Shown here: positions 16,606 to 25,674 of the stretch, piece by piece
Position numbering within the stretch: the stretch's first letter is position 1
Layout of the letters: each line of letters opens with the position of its first letter
Origin: Bacillota bacterium
GTDB taxonomy: Bacteria; Bacillota; Clostridia; Lachnospirales; Lachnospiraceae
Assembly (NCBI GenBank): GCA_023411555.1
Contig: JAEYOQ010000040.1
Span: 1 to 42,709 of the forward strand
Direction: 5' to 3'
Length of the DNA: 42,709 bases
Notes under the pieces: model-generated
The model's input: only the letters and a program-made list of their open reading frames with translations
What the model was told of the DNA's origin: nothing
Database searches by the model: none
Translations under genes and position numbers: made by a program

Positions 16606-17598
16606 TTATATCGGCAATTTACTTGCCATATCATTTATATGTTTTTCTCTATTGTAATGATTATTATAAATCTGTTCATAATCTTGCAATATAGCATCCG
16701 CAGATATCTCTCTATCCATCATGTTAAATATCGGTTTTAGGTCATTCAAATCTTTTATTTTAATTATGTATTGTGATTCATCCGCACTTTCCAATAGCCC
16801 TTCCAAACAGCTACTCAAAACTGGAATCACACCATTTCCCATATATGTCATAAGCTTTGTGGGAGTCGCAACTCTATTAAGCTCTAAATCCTCACGAATG
16901 ATAAAACCGTACTTCGTGTGCTTTAATTTCTCAGGTAATCTATCTATTGGCACAAAATCAATCTCGTAGTTTTCTATTTCATACTTTACTAGCCAATTTT
17001 CTGCTTTCTCTCTATCCTTAACTAAAAGCAATAGCTTTGTATTCTTTCTCTCATCTTCAATTTTCTTGTAAAGTTTTAATGTTTCATCGATGCACTGCCA
17101 GACATTAAGGCTTCCCGCATAACAAAAAACATCATTCTCATACTTGCCCGGGGTATAAAAACTATCCCTATAGATTACATCGTTGTTACATGGCATGATA
17201 TAACAGTTATCTATTTTACGTCTATATTTTACTTCAAAATGAAGTCTCATTCTTTCTGAGACCATCAAAAAAAAATTTCCCTCTTTTAGAGTATTTAGTA
17301 TGAGAATTCTTTCAATTAGCTCATAAATTATTCTTCTAAATTTATTCGCTAGCTGTGCGAAATTTTCTTCTGGTAAAAGACCTTGAACCCAGTAAACATA
17401 CCTTCTCCTTCCCAGAATCATTTTTAAGACTTCCTTATATCGTGTCACTACTGTAATATCACCTTTTTGAGGAATGTATTCGCTCCAGTCATAGAAATAA
17501 CGTACCTCCTGATTCTTACTCCTATATGCTTCACCTATAATTGTAAGATAATAATCCGTCACTTCTGGATTTATTGTTTGACTTTTTATCCAAATCAT
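16606..17598 (-). CDS. GT-B glycosyltransferase (divergent)
   Basis: A 330-residue protein that resembles group 1 (GT4-like) glycosyltransferases in its C-terminal half: C-Y-A-G-S-L-N-V-W-Q, V-P-I-D-R-L-P, then E-L-N-R-V-A-T-P-T-K-L-M-T-Y-M-G-N-G-V-I-P-V. The last stretch looks like the sugar-nucleotide site. The N-terminal half is poorly conserved. I chose the ATG at 17598 because GAGG lies 6 bases upstream; the longer start 4 codons earlier has no ribosome-binding site. Sugar donor and linkage cannot be inferred. Confidence 0.7.
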   Translation of the reverse strand: MIWIKSQTINPEVTDYYLTIIGEAYRSKNQEVRYFYDWSEYIPQKGDITVVTRYKEVLKMILGRRRYVYWVQGLLPEENFAQLANKFRRIIYELIERILILNTLKEGNFFLMVSERMRLHFEVKYRRKIDNCYIMPCNNDVIYRDSFYTPGKYENDVFCYAGSLNVWQCIDETLKLYKKIEDERKNTKLLLLVKDREKAENWLVKYEIENYEIDFVPIDRLPEKLKHTKYGFIIREDLELNRVATPTKLMTYMGNGVIPVLSSCLEGLLESADESQYIIKIKDLNDLKPIFNMMDREISADAILQDYEQIYNNHYNREKHINDMASKLPI

Positions 17599-17676
17599 AT
17601 AGAACCTCATTCATTCAAATGTTTATTACATAATATGGTTTTATAATATGCTTCAAATATAATGTATCACGTTTGT

Positions 17677-18795
17677 TTATTGTCCAGCCGTATATAGTCT
17701 TACATACTTTTCTTGAACTTTACTTACCAACCTATCTACATTGTAATCAGTCCTTTCAACAACATCGTTTAAATATGTTCTATCTACTTTTCCATGAGCA
17801 CATTTTATAACCATATCACACCAATCTCGAACATTCTTATTACTCAAATAATATACATTATCATTAATTTTAACCTGCTTCGTAATACTATCAGAAAGTA
17901 AGGTATCTAGACCACTCGCCTGCGATTCAACAGCAGTTAATGGCAGTCCTTCATAAAGTGATGGTAGTAGAAATATATCCATTGCAGAATAGTAATCCTC
18001 CATATTGGAATGTACTCCTGCAAAAAAAACATTCTTCTCAAGTCCGCTTTCCCTTACTTGCCTTTTTACAGTGTCAAGTAGCTCGCCTTCCCCTAGCATA
18101 ATCAAATATGCCTTATGATTAAGCTGATATATCTGTTTGAATACTTCGATTAAAAACCTATGATTCTTCTGCGTATTAAACCGACCAACATGTCCTATCA
18201 AAAAATCATCTTTATTCAATCTGAGACTGTTCCTGATTTTTTCTCTAGCTTGATTACTATATCTAAATTTATTAACATTAATAGCGTTTGGAATAAATTC
18301 AAACGGTTTATTCCCAAATAAAAATATCCCAGCTTTATTCGAACAAGCCATATTTAATGTCGTTACATATTTATATGGCTTAACCATTAATTTTTTAATT
18401 TTGCCTTTAGTACCAATTCCCGCAGAACTATTATGGCTATGACCTATCCTTACATAAACCTTGTTAATCTTTGCCACAAAAAGATGTATGAAGCCCATAC
18501 TGTTCCAATGACAATGAACAACTTTATACTCTCGATGCTTTTTATAGAATTGATTGAGATCTATAATATATTTAATCAAATTATTATCGTTTCTTAGAGA
18601 AAACCTATATATTTTACCGCCCAATCGTTCTATTTCATCATCAAGGAATTTTTTCTCTTTATAATGAACAACAAAGTCAAACTGCACCATTTCTCTATCA
18701 ATACTTCTATATAGATTCATAATAAAGTTTTCAACACCACCAGAACGCATATCTGGTATAACCTGTAATATTCTTATAGGTTTACTATAATCCAT
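17677..18795 (-). CDS. Group 1 (GT4) glycosyltransferase
   Basis: Cytoplasmic or membrane-associated glycosyltransferase of 372 residues, similar in layout to EpsF-type EPS enzymes. The N-terminal acceptor domain has M-R-S-G-G-V-E-N-F-I-M-N-L and V-V-H-C-H-W-N-S. The donor domain has I-G-H-V-G-R-F-N-T-Q-K-N-H and the E-x7-E region Y-E-G-L-P-L-T-A-V-E-S-Q-A-S-G. About 114 intergenic bases separate it from the ThDP gene upstream. The donor sugar is not predictable from the sequence. Confidence 0.88.
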   Translation of the reverse strand: MDYSKPIRILQVIPDMRSGGVENFIMNLYRSIDREMVQFDFVVHYKEKKFLDDEIERLGGKIYRFSLRNDNNLIKYIIDLNQFYKKHREYKVVHCHWNSMGFIHLFVAKINKVYVRIGHSHNSSAGIGTKGKIKKLMVKPYKYVTTLNMACSNKAGIFLFGNKPFEFIPNAINVNKFRYSNQAREKIRNSLRLNKDDFLIGHVGRFNTQKNHRFLIEVFKQIYQLNHKAYLIMLGEGELLDTVKRQVRESGLEKNVFFAGVHSNMEDYYSAMDIFLLPSLYEGLPLTAVESQASGLDTLLSDSITKQVKINDNVYYLSNKNVRDWCDMVIKCAHGKVDRTYLNDVVERTDYNVDRLVSKVQEKYVRLYTAGQ

Positions 18796-18909
18796 CTGCG
18801 CATATCCCCCAATATTCTTTACTTAAAACACATCGTATCATATGGTTGTTTTACAACAAAGACACCTATCAAGAATATAAATAACTCAGATTCCTCAACC
18901 CCATAATCC

Positions 18910-20676
18910 TTATCGAGATTTAACTATGTCAATAATTTTCTTAGCCTTTTCTTGTCCGATACTTTTCTTTACAATCTCTTTAGCAGATCTAATGATAGTT
19001 GATTTAACATCAGATGGTCTGCTGAACTTATAAATATCGTGAATAGTCTTTGCGTCTGTACTCATTTCTGTAAACACTTCTAACACCACCGGACCTTCAG
19101 ACTTAATAAACTCATCTACAATACTGTCATATTCTACCCTGTTTTGTGCTGAATAGTATTTTATTTTATTTTCCTTTATCCATCCTTCAGCTTTAATATC
19201 ATGCCTAGCAGATGTGTGCAAATCACTATAACTATCTACCCATGATCCATTATAATAGAATTCTGCCGCTCCGCGATTATTTAAGAGTAGAATATGTACA
19301 TTCTTTCCCAGAGAATTAATTTTCAAAGAATTCATATCATAAAAGAAGGACAAATCTCCTATCACCAAAAATGCTGTCTTAGAGGGCGAAGCAACGCTCT
19401 GGCCAATAAATGATGACATACATCCATCAATTCCGTAAGTTCCAATATTAGCATATACTTTAACGCTAGGATTCAAACTGAAGAAATTTGTAATCCGAAT
19501 GCTATCATTTATACTTAAATGTAATAATGAATTTTCGGGGATATTCTCTACAACCTTTTTTATTGCATAAACATTTGAGTATGGTATTTCCGGAAGTTCG
19601 GCTGCCCTATTATAATCGGCTAATGCAGAATAATATTCATTATTATTTTGGCAATCACCTACCTCTTCATTCATTGTTCTGAAAAAATATTCTGGATCGC
19701 ATTCAAATACAGTAGATAAACCCTTAAATAAATCACAAACTGTTCCTCTTTCAGAAATCAGCCAATGTTCAAATTTAAAATGATTCTTTCGTAGTTGATT
19801 CTTTAATCCAGAAAACACATGTCCGCCGAAAGAAATCACGATTTCAGGCATAAGCTCATTCATTTTATCAGATGTTATATAATTTTCATCAAAAGTAAGA
19901 ATTGAATTTATTCCCTCTTCAAGTTCAACATTTGACATATGGTCTACAATAATCGCACAATTGTACTTTTTATAAAAGCATCTCAGCTGTAGTTTTAGTT
20001 CATCTGAGACATAACTTTTTTGCCCACAGATAACCATTATTCGGTTGCATTTCAACAATTCTTCCGATTTACTTTTCCATTTACTCTCCTCAAGAACACC
20101 GATTCTCTTAATCACATTAACTATAGGAAGTTCCTTAACATTGAATGTTTTATTATAAGAATCCATAGGAACATTGATATGAATAGGGCCACTTTCTCCG
20201 TTGTGATTTAATTCTAAAAACGCCTCGTTAATCAGCCGGATACAATACTCCTCATCAGCCTGATTCTGAATAATCGGCAAATTTACAGACTTTCTTACAT
20301 GTCTATCAAACATATTAACTTGGTCTATCATCTGATCTTCTCTTTGTCCTAACATATGAGGATCCCTATCACTAGTTAGAATAATGATGGGAACATTTTG
20401 ATAATAAGCTTCTGCAACCGGAGGATAATAATTACAGGACGCAGTAGATGCTGTACATGAAATCAGCACAGGTTCATTCTTTTCTTGTGACAATCCAAGT
20501 GCAAAATATCCCGCACTTCTCTCATCAACAACAGAATAACAGCAAAAATAAGGATCCTTTTCAACTGAATGTACAAATGGAACATTTCTTGAACCTGCTG
20601 ATAAAACCAAATTTTTCACCCCATAGTTTTTTAGCATTGCGATTATATATTGATAGGACTTTAATTCTGTATACAT
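18910..20676 (-). CDS. MenD-like thiamine diphosphate enzyme, copy 2
   Basis: A 588-residue paralogue of the enzyme at 8540. N-terminal L-S-A-G-S-R-N and V-V-D-E-R-S-A-G-Y-F-A-L-G-L (Glu52) match MenD well. A-F-L-V-I-G-D-L-S-F-F-Y-D followed by L-L-L-N-N-R-G is the ThDP/Mg site. Both PYR and PP domains are present, so it should be active alone as an oligomer. The tail (about 552-588) again contains K-S-T...V-K-K-S-I-G. I chose the ATG at 20676 because AAGGAG sits 7 bases before it; the longer reading begins with TTG. It starts 14 bases after the SDR gene. The substrate is unknown: acyloin-type addition of a 2-oxoacid to a keto sugar is one possibility. Confidence 0.87.
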   Translation of the reverse strand: MYTELKSYQYIIAMLKNYGVKNLVLSAGSRNVPFVHSVEKDPYFCCYSVVDERSAGYFALGLSQEKNEPVLISCTASTASCNYYPPVAEAYYQNVPIIILTSDRDPHMLGQREDQMIDQVNMFDRHVRKSVNLPIIQNQADEEYCIRLINEAFLELNHNGESGPIHINVPMDSYNKTFNVKELPIVNVIKRIGVLEESKWKSKSEELLKCNRIMVICGQKSYVSDELKLQLRCFYKKYNCAIIVDHMSNVELEEGINSILTFDENYITSDKMNELMPEIVISFGGHVFSGLKNQLRKNHFKFEHWLISERGTVCDLFKGLSTVFECDPEYFFRTMNEEVGDCQNNNEYYSALADYNRAAELPEIPYSNVYAIKKVVENIPENSLLHLSINDSIRITNFFSLNPSVKVYANIGTYGIDGCMSSFIGQSVASPSKTAFLVIGDLSFFYDMNSLKINSLGKNVHILLLNNRGAAEFYYNGSWVDSYSDLHTSARHDIKAEGWIKENKIKYYSAQNRVEYDSIVDEFIKSEGPVVLEVFTEMSTDAKTIHDIYKFSRPSDVKSTIIRSAKEIVKKSIGQEKAKKIIDIVKSR

Positions 20677-20690
20677 CTTCAATCTCCTTA

Positions 20691-21554
20691 TTAATATTCA
20701 ATATCATCAATTGTCGTTGTAGAAATCCCACCTGAGAGAAATACGGTATCTCCGATTATCATTCTTCCTGTGTCAGCCACTAGAAACAGTGCCAAATTCG
20801 CTATTTCTGCCGGTAAAATATATCTATTCAAAGGATACTGTGATGAGGCAACGTCATCCTCGCTATCTTTTGATAACATCTTTGTCATAGTAGGTCCAGG
20901 TGCAATTGCATTAACCACTATTCCGCAATCAATTCCTTTCTTCGCCAAGCCTCTCGTGAAGGAGTTCATAGCTGCTTTAGAAATGGAATAAGCATTTGTT
21001 GCAGGTCTAGTAGAACTAGTTGAAGAAATATTGAGAATATTCCCCTTTATGTTATGATTTTTCATATAATTAAACACACATTCACTAAGAAAATATGTTC
21101 CCTCTATATTTACCTTTAGTACCTTTTCAAATTCATCTATATCCGTTCTTTCAAAGCTACTTAACGCTATCACACCAGCAGAGTTAACAAGAATATCAAT
21201 TCGGTGATTTTGGACAATTCTATTAAAAGCAGCGCTAATGTTTTTGGCATCATATATATCTATTACTGCACCATCAATATTACAGCAATTTGATTCCTGT
21301 TTTATTTTTCTAATAGCTTCATCAATACGCTTCTGATTACTTCCCGTTATCACAACATCACATTGATTTTGCAGAAATAATTTTGCAATCTCATATCCGA
21401 TTCCAGAACTTCCTCCTGAAATAAGAGCACATCTACCTTTCAAATAATCTCCACTTATAACAGGAATATATACTGGTATTTTTTTTGCGAATATACTTTT
21501 CATTAACGATGTTAATAGCCTGCTATTATTCTTCAGGAAATGCTTAATGGTCAA
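20691..21554 (-). CDS. Short-chain dehydrogenase/reductase
   Basis: Classical SDR oxidoreductase of 287 residues. The cofactor motif is S-G-G-S-S-G-I-G-Y-E-I-A near residue 45. N-S-A-G-V is the structural motif, followed by I-S-S-T-S-S and the catalytic Y-S-I-S-K. P-G-P-T-M-T-K follows in the usual position. The likely start is TTG at 21554, inside the end of the preceding gene (11-base overlap), with AAGGAG 9 bases upstream. A hydrophobic N-terminal extension of about 40 residues precedes the Rossmann fold. Its position directly before the ThDP enzyme suggests that it reduces that enzyme's product or supplies its substrate. Confidence 0.87.
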   Translation of the reverse strand: MTIKHFLKNNSRLLTSLMKSIFAKKIPVYIPVISGDYLKGRCALISGGSSGIGYEIAKLFLQNQCDVVITGSNQKRIDEAIRKIKQESNCCNIDGAVIDIYDAKNISAAFNRIVQNHRIDILVNSAGVIALSSFERTDIDEFEKVLKVNIEGTYFLSECVFNYMKNHNIKGNILNISSTSSTRPATNAYSISKAAMNSFTRGLAKKGIDCGIVVNAIAPGPTMTKMLSKDSEDDVASSQYPLNRYILPAEIANLALFLVADTGRMIIGDTVFLSGGISTTTIDDIEY

Positions 21555-22674
21555 GTTCTATATCTCCTTTCAAAGCCTGTGATAGCCAATTTAAAGAATT
21601 CTGCCTTTCTGCATCAAGTATCTCATTAACCTCATTATAATTAACTTCTATATCGATAATGTCTAAGTCATGTTCATTTTTTGCAACACGATTTGTTAAA
21701 CCGACGATCTCCAGCACACTCTGAAGCCGAGAACTGTATTTCTCAGGATATACGATAACAAATTCCTTATTGAAATTTAGTGCAAATGCAGTTGCATGAA
21801 ATGAATCAGTAATGATATAGCGTGCTCCATCAACAAGAGCTAAAAAATCTTCAACTTTTGGGTTGCAATACATTTTCCCTCTTTTGTAGAATTCATGCAA
21901 CTGATAGCTTAAATACTTTACCTTCAGCCCTGTTTTTTGGGATAAATTTTTTGCGTATTTATCTATTTTAATATTTCTGTTTAGATTATAAGTTAGAATA
22001 TATCCTTCGTTCTTGAATTTCCCAGACGATAAATCACGCCATTCTGCTTTATTTAGAAGCAATGTTGGATCTAATACATTTTTGCAATTATCTATGCCTA
22101 AGTTCTCGACAATTTTTACACCAGATGTTTCTCTAACAGAAATAGCATCATATACCTTTAAAAGTTTTCTTGTTTCATAAATTTCAGATTCATAAAGTGA
22201 GCTTTTTCCAAAGCTAGCAGCGTAAGATATCTTTCTGCTATTACCTGGTGCAAAAGCCAAAAAATAAGGATATTCTATTCCTTCATTCCAACCGTAATTC
22301 CATACCTGATCACTACCGGTGCAAAAAATGTCATAATCAAAAGTCTCATCGTAAAGTTCACGATCCGAGGTATATGTTTTTTCAGTCATTTTAATATATT
22401 TCTCCAAGAATTTAGAAAACATAATAAAACGAATGGCATATGAAGGTAAAATAATAATTCTCGCTACGGTTCTTACAAGAAAATATTTTCTATATATATT
22501 GCCCTTACTCCTAATACGCTTTAACATCCCTACCGGTGTGAATCTTTCTGGATAATAGTCTATTACCTCACACTGATATCCCAGATCATTTATCTTCTTT
22601 TGCAATGCGTATGTTTGAAGCACTGACCCATAATTTACAACTCTATGCTGAGTAATAATCCCGATTTTTTTCAT
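21544..22674 (-). CDS. Polysaccharide pyruvyl transferase family protein, copy 2
   Basis: A 376-residue PS_pyruv_trans family protein. Motifs: Y-G-S-V-L-Q-T-Y-A-L near the start, C-T-G-S-D-Q-V-W-N, I-S-Y-A-A-S-F-G, A-I-S-V-R-E, V-L-D-P-T-L-L, and I-T-D-S-F-H-A-T-A-F-A-L. It belongs to a different branch of the family from the copy at 10320, which lacks the G-S-D-Q-V-W-N signature, so the two probably modify different positions. AAAGGAAA lies 5 bases before the ATG. It overlaps the SDR start and follows the GT2 gene by 8 bases. Confidence 0.87.
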   Translation of the reverse strand: MKKIGIITQHRVVNYGSVLQTYALQKKINDLGYQCEVIDYYPERFTPVGMLKRIRSKGNIYRKYFLVRTVARIIILPSYAIRFIMFSKFLEKYIKMTEKTYTSDRELYDETFDYDIFCTGSDQVWNYGWNEGIEYPYFLAFAPGNSRKISYAASFGKSSLYESEIYETRKLLKVYDAISVRETSGVKIVENLGIDNCKNVLDPTLLLNKAEWRDLSSGKFKNEGYILTYNLNRNIKIDKYAKNLSQKTGLKVKYLSYQLHEFYKRGKMYCNPKVEDFLALVDGARYIITDSFHATAFALNFNKEFVIVYPEKYSSRLQSVLEIVGLTNRVAKNEHDLDIIDIEVNYNEVNEILDAERQNSLNWLSQALKGDIELDH

Positions 22675-22682
22675 AGTTTCCT

Positions 22683-23510
22683 TTACTTCCTTAAAAATGT
22701 CATATAAAAATGTACCCTCATTTTGTTTGGTAAAATAGACACGAATGCTTGTCCCAGGCCACTAATGCAGAAATCATGTATGGTCATATATCCTCGTTTA
22801 TACTGCTTCCACTTAAACGCCAGTACAGTTTTAGCGTACTTAATCCCTCCACGTCGCTTAAAAAAATCTTCACTTGTACGGATATAGTACAAAGACTCTT
22901 GAATATTATAGCTTTTTGTACCATATTCAAGAATCATGCGAGCAAATAAATCATAATCCTCATACAATGGTACTGAATGATAATTGCCACTTCTTAAAAC
23001 TGCACTCTTTTTATACATTACAGTCGGATGTAAGACCGCACATCTTCTATGCATAAACTTTTCGATTTCATCATGTTTTTCAGGTACTCTATGAATCGAC
23101 ACAGTATTGTTGATGTCATCTATAAACTCTGCCTCAAATGATCCTACTATTTCTAGTTCTGAATCATCCTTAAACTTTAATAGCAACTTCTCGCAACGTT
23201 CTTTAACCGAATAATCATCAGAATCCATACGTGCAATCAACTCATTTCTTGATGCCTTAATGCCCTTCGCAAGCGCAGGTCCTAGCCCAAGGTTGTTACT
23301 GTTAGTGATGATTTTAAATAAGTCTGGTTTCTCTGTTACAAATTTATCTATAATAGAGTTCAAGTCATCCGTCAATGGGCCGTCTTTTACTATAATAAAC
23401 TCATCCGGTGGAATTGTTTGATCAAGTATGCTCTGTATACTCTTTTTAAGATATTCTGTTTTTTCTTTAATATAAACAGACATCAGTACTGTATATTTAA
23501 GAGTTTCCAT
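22683..23510 (-). CDS. Family 2 glycosyltransferase
   Basis: GT-A fold glycosyltransferase of 275 residues. The N-terminal M-S-V-Y...S-I-Q-S-I-L-D-Q-T, I-I-V-K-D-G-P, N-N-L-G-L-G-P-A-L and the metal-binding A-R-M-D-S-D-D (DxD) are all in order. Further on comes V-L-H-P-T-V-M, a common EPS GT2 segment. The ATG at 23510 is preceded by TTGGAGA; the longer frame would begin with TTG. It is the first cargo gene after the 357-base gap that follows the initiating transferase. The donor is unknown. Confidence 0.88.
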   Translation of the reverse strand: METLKYTVLMSVYIKEKTEYLKKSIQSILDQTIPPDEFIIVKDGPLTDDLNSIIDKFVTEKPDLFKIITNSNNLGLGPALAKGIKASRNELIARMDSDDYSVKERCEKLLLKFKDDSELEIVGSFEAEFIDDINNTVSIHRVPEKHDEIEKFMHRRCAVLHPTVMYKKSAVLRSGNYHSVPLYEDYDLFARMILEYGTKSYNIQESLYYIRTSEDFFKRRGGIKYAKTVLAFKWKQYKRGYMTIHDFCISGLGQAFVSILPNKMRVHFYMTFLRK

Positions 23511-23867
23511 CTTATTGTCTCCAATCAAACTTAACAGTTTTTTAATTCACTTCTAATTCCTACCACAAAGATTCCGGTTGCTGCGATCTTTGTTGTATGC
23601 ATCAGCACCTGTTATTTTCTTATATATACAAATAACTTTAGGTCATTTAATACCATTCGGCAGATCATTCTATGAAAGTAGTCATTACTTTATTACAACG
23701 GTGACCAGCTTCCACAACCTAGTAGTAAAAACTCAGCTTCATCTATTCGTAGAAGAACCCACTTACAATTTGAACCCATCAGAAATAATTAATTCCCGCT
23801 ATAATCACCATACACACCAATTTACTAGAGACCACAATATGTAAGGCAAAATATACATATATCATTC
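23511..23867. other. Gene-free 357-base junction inside the EPS operon
   Basis: I see no supportable gene. The minus strand has only short frames, one of 28 codons without a ribosome-binding site. ACAAAGAT and ATCTTTGT form an 8-bp inverted repeat (about 23571-23599). The gap lies exactly where GC-richer sequence (the PNPT gene) meets AT-rich cargo genes. It looks like a recombination junction or the scar of a lost gene or element. Confidence 0.45.
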
Positions 23868-25283
23868 CTACTTCGCCCCTCTTCCAAACACCACAATTCC
23901 TACTGTCTTAAACAACAGCTTCACATCCATCCTAATCGACCATTTATCAATATACTCCAGATCCATCCTCACCACTTCCTCGAAGTCCGTGATATCACTT
24001 CGACCACTGACCTGCCACATCCCTGTTAATCCAGGCTTAAGCATCAATCTTCTCTTGTGAGCACCTTCATACTGCAGGAATTCATCCTCAGTGGGGGGTC
24101 TCGTCCCGACTAAGCTCATATCTCCCTTCAGTACATTGATGAATTGAGGGAATTCATCGAGACTGGTCTTACGGATGAACTTACCTACCTTCGTAATTCT
24201 CGGATCATCCGTCACCTTGAACATAAGACCCTTCATCTCATTCTTAGCCTCCAGCTCCTTCTTACGCTGTTCCGCATCCTTATACATGGATCTAAACTTA
24301 TAGATCGTGAACTTACGACCGTTCTTACCGATTCTCGTCTGCTTGAAGAAGACCGGCCCCTCGGATTCCAACTTTATAATCGGTGCCAGAAAAAGGGTAA
24401 GTAAGAACAAGGCAACACACCCAACCAATCCGCCTATGATATCGATAAGGCGCTTTACCATTTCATATTTTGCGTCGAACATATTGGTGGAGAAAGTCAC
24501 GACATTGTGACCGGCCAGCTTATTAATCCGCTTTTCCTTAAGATTAATATTACCGAAGATATCCAGATTAAGATGAACTACGATACCCATCTTCTCGAAC
24601 TCAAGTACTAGAGCTTCAAGATCAATCTTGATGTTACGCGGTATATTGATGAGCACCTCATCCACCACATTCCGCTTCGCAACCTCAAAAAGGGTCTCTC
24701 GATCAGCTACAACCTCTATCCCTTCGATCTTCTCTCCAATTCGGCTCTCATCCCACAGGGCTATCATGGTGACATAAATCTGCCAATCGTACTCCTGGCG
24801 AATCTTCCGTATGGTCCTACGCGCGTTGCGAGAGGTAGTAATAAGCATAACCTTGCTGCTATTCGAGCTCTTCTTATATAAGACCAGCATATAGATCTTC
24901 ATATAACTTCTTAGAACATAGTTAATCATCGTATTCAATAGAAAGAAAAGTCCCAGTAATATTCTTGAGTACTCGCTCCCTTGCTTAGTGAAGAACATAT
25001 AAGCAAAAAGAACTAATCCCAACTTACACTGGTTCTTTATAATATGTAGGAATTCTTCCAGATACCCACGCTTGAAGGTATGATCCTTCTCGTTATCAAT
25101 ATTATTGATGATAATCTTCGTAAGTACCAATACAACCAGGGCATTGCTATATATGACACTAAAATACCCTGATTGAATTATTCCTCCTCTTATGTATGCT
25201 GCCAGAAAGAATGCAGTAAGAATGCTTACCACATCAACGATTAGAGTAATCAAACTTGTCACTCGACCTTTACTATTCCTCAT
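23868..25283 (-). CDS. Initiating polyprenyl glycosyl-1-phosphate transferase
   Basis: WbaP/CpsE-type enzyme of 471 residues that moves a sugar-1-phosphate from a nucleotide sugar to undecaprenyl phosphate, the first step of repeat-unit assembly. The N-terminal half has several TMs and a Rossmann-like regulatory domain (V-M-L-I-T-T-S-R-N-A-R...). One more TM (about 278-298) leads into the catalytic domain with Y-K-F-R-S-M, R-K-T-S-L-D-E-F-P-Q, G-D-M-S-L-V-G-T-R-P-P and P-G-L-T-G-M-W-Q-V-S-G-R-S. GAGGG precedes the ATG. It is GC-richer than the downstream glycosyltransferases. Which sugar phosphate it uses cannot be told. Confidence 0.93.
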   Translation of the reverse strand: MRNSKGRVTSLITLIVDVVSILTAFFLAAYIRGGIIQSGYFSVIYSNALVVLVLTKIIINNIDNEKDHTFKRGYLEEFLHIIKNQCKLGLVLFAYMFFTKQGSEYSRILLGLFFLLNTMINYVLRSYMKIYMLVLYKKSSNSSKVMLITTSRNARRTIRKIRQEYDWQIYVTMIALWDESRIGEKIEGIEVVADRETLFEVAKRNVVDEVLINIPRNIKIDLEALVLEFEKMGIVVHLNLDIFGNINLKEKRINKLAGHNVVTFSTNMFDAKYEMVKRLIDIIGGLVGCVALFLLTLFLAPIIKLESEGPVFFKQTRIGKNGRKFTIYKFRSMYKDAEQRKKELEAKNEMKGLMFKVTDDPRITKVGKFIRKTSLDEFPQFINVLKGDMSLVGTRPPTEDEFLQYEGAHKRRLMLKPGLTGMWQVSGRSDITDFEEVVRMDLEYIDKWSIRMDVKLLFKTVGIVVFGRGAK

Positions 25284-25317
25284 AAGGTACCCTCATTCCG
25301 CCTATGTATCATTGTAG

Positions 25318-25512
25318 CTATTCTGATTCATTCATCGCTTCATCATAGTGTTTCATACCACCATAAAGATGGTTTCTCTTCGCTACCACAAAGCTGATGG
25401 TCAAAGCTATGATCAGAATAGCGAGTACAAGAATAAGCGTCCCTTCCTTCAGGCTATAACTCTCATTATTCCAAGAGAAGAAGTCAACCAAAGATATCCA
25501 GAATCGTTCCAT
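25318..25512 (-). CDS. Small single-pass membrane protein, EPS operon leader gene
   Basis: A 64-residue protein that I do not recognise. One TM lies at about residues 24-44, bordered by K-R at its C-terminal side; the tail is acidic. GGGGG lies 8 bases before the ATG. It is the first gene after the consensus promoter at 25675 and ends 34 bases before the sugar transferase. A structural or regulatory partner of that enzyme is a guess from position only. Confidence 0.6.
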   Translation of the reverse strand: MERFWISLVDFFSWNNESYSLKEGTLILVLAILIIALTISFVVAKRNHLYGGMKHYDEAMNESE

Positions 25513-25674
25513 AATAGTTCCCCCACTTTATGTATCTTATAAATCTGTTGTTAAGATGTTGTCACATCCTAACGAGTTCCTTCTGCTCATTGCTGACATA
25601 AGCAGTCACACTTAGCAATAATTTACTTGTAAGAATATTACCAAATATGTTAGATTTTTCTATCTTGAATCACT
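25513..25674 (-). promoter_or_regulatory. EPS operon leader (5' untranslated region)
   Basis: About 150 transcribed bases precede the first EPS gene. Two short stems are visible: ATTGCT...AGCAAT (with a GAC/GTC pair inside) and GATGT-GACA-ACATC. I cannot match it to a known riboswitch or to the EAR element of bacilli. A leader of this length before an 18-kb operon could hold an antitermination signal. Confidence 0.4.

Noticed and set aside
8540..20676. Menaquinone biosynthesis locus
   Set aside because: Only MenD-like enzymes are present, in two copies and in an EPS operon; no menF, menH, menC, menE or menB neighbours.
8540..20676. Phosphonate biosynthesis (phosphonopyruvate decarboxylase)
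   Set aside because: No PEP mutase gene is present in the window, and the N-terminal motifs look closer to MenD.
23700..23790. 28-codon minus-strand frame in the EPS junction
   Set aside because: No ribosome-binding site and no recognisable similarity; too short to support.
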